DNA from: Candidatus Pacearchaeota archaeon
GTDB taxonomy: Archaea; Nanobdellota; Nanobdellia; Pacearchaeales; GW2011-AR1
Direction of reading: 5' to 3'
NCBI GenBank assembly: GCA_018304985.1
Contig: JAGVWP010000002.1
Location: 1 to 43,958 of the forward strand
Length of the DNA stretch: 43,958 nt
Shown: piece after piece, positions 27,568-35,956 of the stretch
How positions within the stretch are numbered: position 1 is the first letter of the stretch
How the letters are laid out: each line of letters starts with the position of its first letter
Made by a program: the position numbers and the translations under genes
The notes under the pieces: generated by a model
What the model saw: the letters and a program-made list of their open reading frames with translations, nothing else
Told to the model about the DNA's origin: nothing
The model's database searches: none

Positions 27568-28461
27568 ATGAATCAAAAAGAACTTGAATCAATTAGAAAA
27601 GCAGGAAAAATAGTTGCAAGTGTCAGAGAATATGCTGAAAAAATTGTTAAAAAAGACATGCTGTTAATTGAAATAGCTGAAGAAATAGAGGAAGAAATAG
27701 TAAAACAGGGGGGCAAGCCAGCTTTCCCAGTTAATTTAGGAATAAATGAGTATGCTGCTCATTACACACCAAGTTATAACGATGAAACAAAAGCCTCTGG
27801 ATTGCTAAAAGTAGATTTTGGAGTAAGCATTAATGGATTTACAGCAGACAATGCTTTATCATTTGACTTAGAAAATAGTGAAGAAAATAAAAAAATAATA
27901 AAAACAAGTGAAGAAGCCTTAGCAAACGCAATTCAAGCTGTAAAACAAGGAAAATCACTTGGAGAAATTGGAAAATCAATCAATGAAACAGCTGAAACCT
28001 CAGGGTTCACTACAATAAAAAATCTTTCAGGCCATAGCATAGAAAATAATAATCTTCATGCAGGCATAACAATACCTAATTATAACAATGATAAAGCAAC
28101 TAAATTAGATGATGGAATTTATGCCATTGAGCCATTTATAACTCTTGGGAGTGGAAACGGAATGGTTTATGATGGAAAACCATCTGGAATTTATGAGTTA
28201 GTTAAACCCGGAAATGTAAGAGATAATAATGCAAGAGAGCTGTTAAATTATATTGCTGAAGAATATGAAACCCTGCCTTTTTGCTCTCGTTGGCTTGTAA
28301 AGAAATTCGGAACAAGAGCTTTAATTTCTCTTTCTCATTTAGAAAAAGCAGGTATTTTACATCAATTCTCACAGCTAATTGAAAAATCAAAATCTCCTGT
28401 TGCTCAAAGCGAGCATACGATTATAATTCACAATGGTAAAGTAGAAGTAGTGACAGAATAA
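27568..28461 (+). CDS. map: Methionine aminopeptidase, type II
   Basis: GKPAFPVNLGINEYAAHYTPSYND...LLKVDFGVSINGFTADNALSF...GHSIENNNLHAGITIPNY...YAIEPFITLGSG. Confidence 0.95.
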   Translation: MNQKELESIRKAGKIVASVREYAEKIVKKDMLLIEIAEEIEEEIVKQGGKPAFPVNLGINEYAAHYTPSYNDETKASGLLKVDFGVSINGFTADNALSFDLENSEENKKIIKTSEEALANAIQAVKQGKSLGEIGKSINETAETSGFTTIKNLSGHSIENNNLHAGITIPNYNNDKATKLDDGIYAIEPFITLGSGNGMVYDGKPSGIYELVKPGNVRDNNARELLNYIAEEYETLPFCSRWLVKKFGTRALISLSHLEKAGILHQFSQLIEKSKSPVAQSEHTIIIHNGKVEVVTE

Positions 28462-28496
28462 GAATAATTTAAATTAATTTTAAAAAATATTAAATC

Positions 28497-28602
28497 AGGT
28501 TAAATTTCCCTCAATGAGAAATTTAATATTGAGATATTTCAAAATGTTCTTGAATTTATACAATATCTTTTCCTAATTTATCGCTTGAACTATTAGTCCT
28601 TA
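28497..28602 (+). repeat. Dispersed intergenic element, type-I copy
   Basis: AAATTTCCCTCAATGAGAAATTTAATATTGAGATATTTCAAAATGTTCTTGAATTTATACAATATCTTTTCCTAATTTATCGC. Confidence 0.85.
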
Positions 28603-28624
28603 TTCTTTTCAATTCTTAATTATT

Positions 28625-29101
28625 TTAAAAATACTCTTTTATTTTTCCCCTTATCCCATTAATATCTTTCTCATTTAAACTTGAAAGTATTTCTTTGGAT
28701 TTATTTAAAAAATAAGGAGCATTTAACATTATAAAATTTATATCCTCTTTTGGAACAATTTTATCTACATAATATTGGGAAATATCTCTTGATGCAAACG
28801 CTTTATTTATCAGCTTAAAATCCTCTTTTGAATAAAAATCCTGCAATAGTTGCTTCATAAACTCCAAAGTGCAGGTATGAATTTCACATTTAATGCCTAT
28901 TTTCATTAAAACGGCATATAAAGAATAATACATTGAATAATAGCATGCAGAAATGCCAAATTGTAGGTTTAGATTCTTTTCCCTGTTCATTGTGCCTATT
29001 GCATTTTCCGCCATTTTAATATAGCCTTGAGAGAGGTTGTCATTGCTGTCAATAAGTTTGATTCCTTCTTTTTGCCTGCAACACCATTTAAAGCTCACCA
29101 T
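28625..29101 (-). CDS. HEPN-domain protein, toxin partner of the nucleotidyltransferase
   Basis: Helical small protein with ACYYSMYYSLYAVL and ASRDISQYYVDK; overlaps the MNT gene. Confidence 0.75.
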   Translation of the reverse strand: MVSFKWCCRQKEGIKLIDSNDNLSQGYIKMAENAIGTMNREKNLNLQFGISACYYSMYYSLYAVLMKIGIKCEIHTCTLEFMKQLLQDFYSKEDFKLINKAFASRDISQYYVDKIVPKEDINFIMLNAPYFLNKSKEILSSLNEKDINGIRGKIKEYF

Positions 29102-29661
29102 ATTAATTCAATAAACTCTTCTACACCTTTTAATACTATGTGATTTTTTATTATCTCCTTAATGAATATTCCATTCTTATCAATTTTTTCTTTGCTGGAT
29201 TTAACAATATTTATCTTAATTTTATATAATTCTTCTAAATCTTCCACTTCCGATATTTTACCAATAATAAAGACATCTAGATCTGATTTTTCATTGCTGC
29301 TGAAATTAGCATAGCTTCCAAAAATGATAATTATTCCATTTGTTCTTTTTTCTAAAGTAAAAAATAAGTCTTTGAATTTTTTATAATGTTTAATAAATTG
29401 ATTTTTTCTCTCAATTTCAATTATCTTAATAATATCTTTAATTTGAAGATTTAATTTATTAAGAAAATAATACTTATTCTTGCCTTCAAATGAATATTTT
29501 AAAATCCCCTCTTTTTCAAGATTATTCAGAATGTTCGCTGTTGTTTTTTGATTAAGTTTTAGCTTACTGGCGATATCTCTCCCATAAATCCTTTTATTAT
29601 AATCCGTGCAAAATTCTGCTAAAATTCTTATTACATTTTCTTTAAGTAACATATTACTCAC
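29095..29661 (-). CDS. Minimal nucleotidyltransferase (MNT) with N-terminal winged HTH, antitoxin
   Basis: GSYANFSSNEKSDLD fits GSx10DxD; N-terminal ASKLKLNQKTTANILNNLEKEGIL wHTH; ATG at 29652 is an alternative start. Confidence 0.85.
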   Translation of the reverse strand: MSNMLLKENVIRILAEFCTDYNKRIYGRDIASKLKLNQKTTANILNNLEKEGILKYSFEGKNKYYFLNKLNLQIKDIIKIIEIERKNQFIKHYKKFKDLFFTLEKRTNGIIIIFGSYANFSSNEKSDLDVFIIGKISEVEDLEELYKIKINIVKSSKEKIDKNGIFIKEIIKNHIVLKGVEEFIELIW

Positions 29662-29684
29662 ATGAGTAATTATATATTTATAAA
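29653..29684 (-). promoter_or_regulatory. Inverted repeat ATTACTC-N4-GAGTAAT adjoining TATA TTTATAAATATATA, candidate HEPN/MNT operator
   Basis: Perfect 7-bp arms at 29653-29670, directly between the TATA box and ATG 29652. Confidence 0.55.
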
Positions 29685-29756
29685 TCTTTCTTATCCATTA
29701 GTTAAATTAAATAAATTAAAGCAAACCTTAATAAAATACTTATTCTTATTTCTTTC

Positions 29757-31103
29757 ATGCCATCAAAGCTAAAACTCTATAATACGCTTACGAGAAAGAA
29801 AGAAGTATTTATTCCTATAAAAAAAAGCCATGTCAGCATGTATTCTTGCGGACCAACTGTTTATAATTATGCGCATATTGGCAATTTAAGAACATACATT
29901 TTTAACGACCTATTAAAAAAATCTTTGCAATTTCATGGATATAAAGTAGATCATGTAATGAATATTACAGATGTAGATGATAAAACAATAATAGCCAGCC
30001 AAAAAAATGGCAAAACTTTAAAAGAATTTACAAGAGAATATGAAAAAATATTTTTCCAAGACACAGATTCTCTGAATATAAAAAAACCAGATCACATATT
30101 AAGAGCAACCGAATCAATAAATGATATGGTTAAAATTATAAAAATTCTAATGAATAAGGGATATGCTTACAAAACATCTGATGGCATTTATTTCTCCATA
30201 AATAAATTCAAGGGTTACGGGAAACTTGCCCAGCTAGAAAAAAGAAAAAAGGATAAAACTAAAGAAAGAGTGAAAAATGATGAGTATGATAAAGAAAATA
30301 TGCAGGATTTCGCGCTCTGGAAATTCTACACCCCCGAAGACGGAAATAATTTCTGGAATACTGAAATAGGAAAAGGAAGGCCTGGCTGGCATATAGAATG
30401 TTCTGCAATGTCAATGAAGCATCTTGGAAATAGATTAGATATTCATACAGGTGCTGTTGATTTAATTTTTCCACATCACACAAATGAAATAGCTCAAAGC
30501 GAGGCAGCAACCGGAAAGAAATTTGTCAATTACTGGCTTCATGCAGGTTTTCTTAATGTAAAAGAAGGGAAGATGTCTAAGTCTCTAGGAAATGTGCTTT
30601 ATCTGAAGAATATTATCACTCAAGGTTTCTCTCCATTGGATTACAGATATATGTGTTTAACAACCCATTACAGATCGGCTTTAATGTTTTCATTAGAAAA
30701 TTTGAATGCTGCAAAAAATTCGTATGAAAGGCTAAAAAATATATGCCAAGAACTAAAAGATGATAAAACTACAAATAAAAGTTATCTAGATAAATTTGAA
30801 AAAGTCATTGAAGATGATCTTGATATGCCAAAAGCACTTCAAGTACTATGGCAATTACTAAGAGACAAGAGAGCAAAAGGAACATACCAGACTATAAAGA
30901 AAATGGATAGTGTTTTTAGCCTGGATTTACTAGAAAAACCAAAAATACACATTCCTGATGAGGTAAAAAAATTAGTTAGTGAAAGAGAGCAAGCCAGAAA
31001 ATCCAAAAACTGGAAATTAGCTGATGAACTAAGAGATAAGATTAATAAACAGGGATATGTTATTAGTGATACTGACCAAGGTCCTGTTGTGAAAAAAGGA
31101 TAA
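29757..31103 (+). CDS. cysS: Cysteinyl-tRNA synthetase
   Basis: MYSCGPTVYNYAHIGNLRTYIFNDLLKKSL; GRPGWHIECSAMS; FPHHTNEIAQSEA; EGKMSKSLGN. Confidence 0.98.
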   Translation: MPSKLKLYNTLTRKKEVFIPIKKSHVSMYSCGPTVYNYAHIGNLRTYIFNDLLKKSLQFHGYKVDHVMNITDVDDKTIIASQKNGKTLKEFTREYEKIFFQDTDSLNIKKPDHILRATESINDMVKIIKILMNKGYAYKTSDGIYFSINKFKGYGKLAQLEKRKKDKTKERVKNDEYDKENMQDFALWKFYTPEDGNNFWNTEIGKGRPGWHIECSAMSMKHLGNRLDIHTGAVDLIFPHHTNEIAQSEAATGKKFVNYWLHAGFLNVKEGKMSKSLGNVLYLKNIITQGFSPLDYRYMCLTTHYRSALMFSLENLNAAKNSYERLKNICQELKDDKTTNKSYLDKFEKVIEDDLDMPKALQVLWQLLRDKRAKGTYQTIKKMDSVFSLDLLEKPKIHIPDEVKKLVSEREQARKSKNWKLADELRDKINKQGYVISDTDQGPVVKKG

Positions 31104-31124
31104 TTTTTTATCAAAAGAGGAAAA

Positions 31125-31223
31125 ATGAATGCAAAAATAAATGATATATTGCAATGGATTCTATGGATAGTTATGCTTATGATAGCAATTGCCCTCATAA
31201 TATGGTTGATAATAAAAGTTTAA
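31125..31223 (+). CDS. Small single-pass membrane protein (32 aa)
   Basis: MNAKINDILQWILWIVMLMIAIALIIWLIIKV*, preceded by AAGAGGAAAA; below the ORF-track length cutoff. Confidence 0.55.
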   Translation: MNAKINDILQWILWIVMLMIAIALIIWLIIKV

Positions 31224-31232
31224 AATAATTAA

Positions 31233-31502
31233 ATGAAAGATAAATATACCTTTATAGACATAATACAAAATATATTGGCAATAATATTAATTCTATTTGG
31301 ATTATTTATATTATATCAGATAATTAGAAAAATTTTAGGTGGTTCGTGGGAAACTGAAAATATAATTGCAGCATTATTGATGTTTAATATAGGATTAACC
31401 TTTACACTAGCATTAAATCAAGTAAGAACTAGTATGGGGTTGCATTACTTAACAAAAAAAGTTAATTATTTAGCAAAAGATTTTAAAGAACATAATTATT
31501 AG
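31233..31502 (+). CDS. Small two-TM membrane protein
   Basis: NILAIILILFGLFILYQIIRKI and NIIAALLMFNIGLTFTLAL. Confidence 0.65.
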   Translation: MKDKYTFIDIIQNILAIILILFGLFILYQIIRKILGGSWETENIIAALLMFNIGLTFTLALNQVRTSMGLHYLTKKVNYLAKDFKEHNY

Positions 31503-31520
31503 TATATAATAAATTCAGAG

Positions 31521-32933
31521 GTGATAAAAATAGCTGTTCAATTTAATTATGTAGCAAAAAAAGGATGGAAACCTCAAAACGAGGATAATTATGTTATAAC
31601 CCTTTTAAAAGCAGAATTAAGCGATTCTGCAATAGCTGAAGCGAAGAAATCAGGAAAAAATACAAAACAGCTTTTTGAAGAAGCTGCCGGAACAGTAGCT
31701 GCAGAATCTTCAACAGGAACCTGGACAAAAGTGTATGATGGCAAGGATTCTGGAATTCCACTGGCACTTAGAAAAAAAGCACTAGCTTATGATTTAGACA
31801 ATGAGAATTTTATGTTTAAAATTGCATATCCTCTTGAATTATTTGAACTGGATAATATTTCCGGATTATTGGCCGGAATTGTTGGAAATATTGCAGGTAT
31901 GAAAATGCTTTCTGGTTTAAGAATTTATGATATTAAATTCCCAAAAGCAATGATTGCCAAATTTCCAGGACCGGCTTTTGGAGTTAAAGGAGTTAGAAAA
32001 ATGTTAAGAAAACCAAAAGGCCCTTTAACTGCAACTGTTCCAAAACCAAAAATTGGAAGAACAGATGTTGAACAGGCAAAACTAGCAAGAATTTTATTCA
32101 CATCTGGAAATGGAACTTATGACGGAATTAAAGATGATGAAAACCTAACAAACCTGTCTTTTAATCATTTTGATAAAAGAATTTCTTTAGTTCTCAAAGA
32201 AGCAAGAGAAGCTGAAAAGCTTACTGGAAATAAGAAATTCTATCTGGCAAATATAACTCACTCAAATCTTGAAATAATGAAAAAACATGCAGAATTAATA
32301 AAGAAGAATAAAGGGGTTTATTGCATGATTGATGTTGTAACAACAGGATTTACAGCAATTGACACTTTTAGAAGAATGAATACTGGCTTGGCAATTCATG
32401 CCCATAGAGCAATGCACGGTTTTATGACAAGAGATAACTCTCCGGGAGTGCATGGTAAGGGAAAACTTTACGGATTTTCAATTTCAATGATAGTTCTTGC
32501 AAAGGTATTTAGGTTACTTGGAGTGGATAATATGCATGGAGGTTCTCCTCTGGCAAAAATGGAAGATTATGGAGAAGCAAAATACATTAAAGATATTTTG
32601 CAGGAAAAAATAACAAAATCACATTTACAAATTCCATCTCTTGGACAAAACTGGCATCATATTAAACCCGTTTGGATGGTTGCTTCAGGAGGGTTGCATC
32701 CCGGAGATATTGAAAAAGTTTTAGATGAATTAGGAGAAGATGTAATTCTTCAGTTTGGTGGCGGGTTGCTTGGCCACCCTCAAGGAATTGAAGCAGGAGT
32801 AAAGGCAATTGAACAAGCTAGAGATGCTTACATGAAAAAAATTCCTTTAAGGAAATTCATACAAAATAACCCTAATTCAGAGTTAGCTGCAGCGGTCAGG
32901 CTTTGGGGCTATGGCCCGAAGATTATTTATTAA
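31521..32933 (+). CDS. rbcL: Ribulose-1,5-bisphosphate carboxylase/oxygenase, form III-type large chain
   Basis: AAGTVAAESSTGTWT; TVPKPKIG; IKDDENLTNLSFNHFDKR; GLAIHAHRAMHGFMTR; MHGGSPLAKMED; VASGGLHPGDIEKVLDELGEDVILQFGGGLLGHPQG. Confidence 0.95.
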   Translation: MIKIAVQFNYVAKKGWKPQNEDNYVITLLKAELSDSAIAEAKKSGKNTKQLFEEAAGTVAAESSTGTWTKVYDGKDSGIPLALRKKALAYDLDNENFMFKIAYPLELFELDNISGLLAGIVGNIAGMKMLSGLRIYDIKFPKAMIAKFPGPAFGVKGVRKMLRKPKGPLTATVPKPKIGRTDVEQAKLARILFTSGNGTYDGIKDDENLTNLSFNHFDKRISLVLKEAREAEKLTGNKKFYLANITHSNLEIMKKHAELIKKNKGVYCMIDVVTTGFTAIDTFRRMNTGLAIHAHRAMHGFMTRDNSPGVHGKGKLYGFSISMIVLAKVFRLLGVDNMHGGSPLAKMEDYGEAKYIKDILQEKITKSHLQIPSLGQNWHHIKPVWMVASGGLHPGDIEKVLDELGEDVILQFGGGLLGHPQGIEAGVKAIEQARDAYMKKIPLRKFIQNNPNSELAAAVRLWGYGPKIIY

Positions 32934-32979
32934 GATTCTATAGTAATTTATATCTAAATTTTTAATTAAATAACTTCAA

Positions 32980-33112
32980 ATTAGGCATAAATTTTCCTAA
33001 AAAATGAAAGTTTGATAAAGAAAACCATTGGTTGTCTTTATTATTTATTGTGTGGATTCAAACATTTTGAAATATAAGAATATCTTCACTTAATTTTTAC
33101 GCAGGATCTAAT
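32980..33112 (+). repeat. Dispersed intergenic element, type-II copy
   Basis: AAATTTTCCTAAAAAATGAAAGTTTGATAAAGAAAACCATTGGTTGTCTTTATTATTT; hairpin 33015-33041. Confidence 0.85.
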
Positions 33113-33124
33113 AATTTTTAGTTA

Positions 33125-33481
33125 TCACTTCCTAACAAGCCAATTCCTTGTATTCCACATTCCATTTTCATAAGGGGCAACTCCAAAATCAGCAAGAGAA
33201 TGTTCTAAATCACATACTAGAAAACTTTGATCAATAGATGAATAATGTTTTGCTTTATATCTTCCTTTATCTGTATCAACAGAAACAATTTCTATTTCAC
33301 CATATTGCATATTGCCAGAAGCGTCTAAATGAAATTCATAATATCTTTTTTTAGGAATTAGATTTTCAGAGCGAAGAATCTGATTATCATGTCTAATTCG
33401 ATGTTTAGAGTAAACAGGATAAACCCCATCTTTAGTTACATCTTCCTCAACTAACCGTGGTGCTCTTCTAGTTGCAAGCAT
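33125..33481 (-). CDS. Hypothetical protein
   Basis: Intact ORF, no recognised motif. Confidence 0.5.
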   Translation of the reverse strand: MLATRRAPRLVEEDVTKDGVYPVYSKHRIRHDNQILRSENLIPKKRYYEFHLDASGNMQYGEIEIVSVDTDKGRYKAKHYSSIDQSFLVCDLEHSLADFGVAPYENGMWNTRNWLVRK

Positions 33482-33561
33482 AAAATAACAAAGGTAAAGT
33501 ATTATTTAAGTATATCTAGAGTTTAAGAAACCTTTAAAAGCCCATTTCTATATGCTAAATT

Positions 33562-34146
33562 ATGAAAAAATTAAAAGAAATAGAAAATAAAAATCAAGAA
33601 TACGAGAAATATCGCTGGTTCTACACTTCTAATAAACATTTAGTTATAGGAGGAAAAAGCGCGGAGCAAAACGAAGAAGTTATTAATAAATATAAAAATA
33701 AAGATAAATATGTTGTAATGCACACTAAATCTCCCGGAAGCCCTTTTTCAGTAATCTTAGCAGAGAACCCATCTCCAAAAGACCTAGAAGAAGCAGCTAT
33801 TTTTACAGCTTGTTTTTCAAGAGCTTGGAGAGAAGGAAAGAAAAGGGAAGTTGTAGATATTTTTCTAATGGAACAAATTATAAAAAATAAAAACATGCAA
33901 ACAGGAACATTTGGAGTAGTTGGACCTGTGGACAGAAAAACAATTGAATTAAGGCTATATTCAGAAATACAAAAAAATAAACTAAGATTCATTGCACTTA
34001 ACCCAAAGAACAAAGAAAGCATTTGTATAACTCCTGGAAAAATTAATAAAGAACAATTTGCTGAACAAATTGCAATAAAGCTTGAAACTCCAAAAGAGCA
34101 GGTTTTAAGCGCGCTTCCTTCGGGAAGTTTTAAAATAATTAAATAA
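33562..34146 (+). CDS. Stand-alone NFACT-R (DUF814) domain protein
   Basis: YEKYRWFYTSNKHLVIGGKSAEQNEEVINKY...DKYVVMHTKSPGSPFSVI...ACFSRAWREGKK. Confidence 0.88.
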   Translation: MKKLKEIENKNQEYEKYRWFYTSNKHLVIGGKSAEQNEEVINKYKNKDKYVVMHTKSPGSPFSVILAENPSPKDLEEAAIFTACFSRAWREGKKREVVDIFLMEQIIKNKNMQTGTFGVVGPVDRKTIELRLYSEIQKNKLRFIALNPKNKESICITPGKINKEQFAEQIAIKLETPKEQVLSALPSGSFKIIK

Positions 34147-34150
34147 TAAA

Positions 34151-34396
34151 ATGAATTTAATATCAGCAGTTCAAATCGGAAAATCAGGAATATCAGAAAA
34201 CCTAATTGAAACAATAAAAAGCCATTTCAAAAATCACCAGAATGTAAAAGTTGTATGTTTAAAAAACTCAAAAAGAGACAAAAATAGCATAAAGGCAATG
34301 GCTGAAGAAATTATCTCTCATTTAGGAAATAATTACACTTATAGAGTCATTGGCTTTACAATAATAATCAAGAAATGGAGAAAGCCGAAGAGATAA
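34151..34396 (+). CDS. YhbY/CRM-domain-like RNA-binding protein
   Basis: AVQIGKSGISENLIETIKSHFKNHQNVKVVCLKNS...YRVIGFTIIIKK. Confidence 0.8.
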   Translation: MNLISAVQIGKSGISENLIETIKSHFKNHQNVKVVCLKNSKRDKNSIKAMAEEIISHLGNNYTYRVIGFTIIIKKWRKPKR

Positions 34397-34493
34397 CTTT
34401 ATAAAAAAGAAATATATTTCTATAAAATAATATTTATAACCTGTTATATATAATTTCTAAAAATCAATAAAAAATACTAATTCCAGCAAATAA

Positions 34494-34578
34494 AACAGGG
34501 AAAGATATTGCATATTTTCAAAATATTTATGAATCTATACAATACTAAATTTCTCATTGGGAGAAATTTAAAATGATT
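34494..34578 (-). repeat. Dispersed intergenic element, type-I copy (inverted)
   Basis: Reverse complement: AAATTTCTCCCAATGAGAAATTTAGTATTGTATAGATTCATAAATATTTTGAAAATATGCAATATCTTTCCC. Confidence 0.85.
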
Positions 34579-34677
34579 TATAGCTGTTTAACATTATGTT
34601 TTGGTAACTTGTTTTATTCTAAACTAAATATTTCGGCAGACCAGCAGATTTATAAATCCCTTTTCTCCATTATATTC

Positions 34678-34720
34678 AGACTTAACCATTTTATGGTTCT
34701 ATTGCCGAAAGGCAAGGTCT
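34678..34720 (+). promoter_or_regulatory. Candidate three-way-junction leader RNA upstream of rpS19e
   Basis: P1 AGAC/GTCT enclosing AACCAT-TTT-ATGGTT and TTGCC-GAAA-GGCAA (GNRA loop); TATA-like TTTATAAA lies about 25 nt upstream. Confidence 0.5.
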
Positions 34721-34748
34721 AAAAAACATAAGAAAAAATAAAGCTACT

Positions 34749-35156
34749 ATGAGCAGTATTTATGAATTAAAACACAGAGAATTTAATAATAAACTAGCAG
34801 AAGCTTTGAAAAAGATTCCCGAACTTAAAGCTCCTGAATGGATAAATTTTGTAAAAACAAGTGTAGCAAAAGAAAGGCCAACTCAAGAGCCTGATTTCTG
34901 GCATAAAAGAGCTGCAAGCATTCTAAGGCAGGTTTATATTAGGAAAACAGTTGGAGTAAACAGATTAAAAATAAGATATGGTGGAAAGAAATCACGTGGA
35001 GTTGCGCCCCCAAGATTTCGAGAAGGTGGAGGAAAGATAATAAGGACAATACTGCAGCAATGTGAAAAAGCGGGCTTGCTGGAAAAAGCGCCTGAAAAAA
35101 AAGCAGGAAGAAAATTTACAGATAAAGGAAAAAAATTACTGGAGGCAATTAAATGA
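34749..35156 (+). CDS. rps19e: 30S ribosomal protein S19e
   Basis: PEWINFVKTSVAKERPTQEPDFWHKRAASILRQVYIRKTVGVNRLKIRYGGKKSRGVAPPRF. Confidence 0.97.
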   Translation: MSSIYELKHREFNNKLAEALKKIPELKAPEWINFVKTSVAKERPTQEPDFWHKRAASILRQVYIRKTVGVNRLKIRYGGKKSRGVAPPRFREGGGKIIRTILQQCEKAGLLEKAPEKKAGRKFTDKGKKLLEAIK

Positions 35157-35437
35157 AACAATTTAGAGTATTAGATCAAGAGGGTAATCCTGTGGAAATG
35201 ACTGAATATCAAAAATCAATGGCTGATTACAATAGACTAATAGTAGAAGTTATGGAAGTTAGAGATACTGACGATTCATTTATTTTTCCATATGAAGGAA
35301 CAATCAAAGTAAGAAAATCAGATAGAGATACAATTGTAATACTAAAACCAGAAGAAGATGAAAACGAAGTAGAAGAAATAGATTACTTAAAAAAAGATGC
35401 AACTATAAATGATAAATATAAATTAATTCCAATATAA
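35153..35437 (+). CDS. Hypothetical protein embedded in ribosomal protein operon
   Basis: ATGA start/stop overlap with rps19e; no recognised motif. Confidence 0.6.
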   Translation: MKQFRVLDQEGNPVEMTEYQKSMADYNRLIVEVMEVRDTDDSFIFPYEGTIKVRKSDRDTIVILKPEEDENEVEEIDYLKKDATINDKYKLIPI

Positions 35438-35441
35438 TAAA

Positions 35442-35651
35442 ATGACAGTTCCAAAACGACAAAGGCAAAAGAAAATAAAGCTGGCAAAAGCTGGCGGACA
35501 GACAAAATGGGCTCCATTTTGGGTTGTTGTAAAGAAATACGGAGCTGGAAAAAGAATTCATCCTTCACGAACAACAAGAATAAAAAGAAACTGGAGAACA
35601 AGAAAACTGAAGATCAAGCCAAGAATAATCAGAAAGAGGCACCTAGGATAA
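35442..35651 (+). CDS. rpl39e: 50S ribosomal protein L39e
   Basis: KIKLAKAGGQTKWAPFWVVVKKYGAGKRIHPSRTTRIKRNWRTRKLKI. Confidence 0.88.
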   Translation: MTVPKRQRQKKIKLAKAGGQTKWAPFWVVVKKYGAGKRIHPSRTTRIKRNWRTRKLKIKPRIIRKRHLG

Positions 35652-35652
35652 A

Positions 35653-35955
35653 ATGATAAATACAAATACATATAATAAGGAAACAGGAAGTTTCTCATTA
35701 GAAGAATATACAACAATAGAAAAAGCTCTAAAAGACCCTGAAATAATTAAAATGTCTGGGATAATTCCTGTAACAAGGAACTCGCCCGACATACATGTAT
35801 CTCACGCGATAACAAATGAAGGGGAGACAACAATGGTATTTGAAAGAAGGATAACCGATAGAAAATGGGATTATACTTTCGCTGGAAATACACCCGCTAT
35901 TATAATTACTAAACAAAGATTAGAAGAAATGCTTGAAAAATCTCACACATTATAA
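35653..35955 (+). CDS. Hypothetical protein embedded in ribosomal protein operon
   Basis: Intact ORF starting 1 nt after rpl39e and ending just before rpl31e. Confidence 0.6.
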   Translation: MINTNTYNKETGSFSLEEYTTIEKALKDPEIIKMSGIIPVTRNSPDIHVSHAITNEGETTMVFERRITDRKWDYTFAGNTPAIIITKQRLEEMLEKSHTL

Positions 35956-35956
35956 A

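Noticed and set aside
33621-34214. 197-aa minus-strand ORF
   Set aside because: Antisense to the NFACT-R gene; composition typical of a shadow ORF.
34600-34745. tRNA gene in the rps19e upstream gap
   Set aside because: No T-loop GGTTCRA motif and no acceptor-length stem; the three-way junction is too short for a tRNA.
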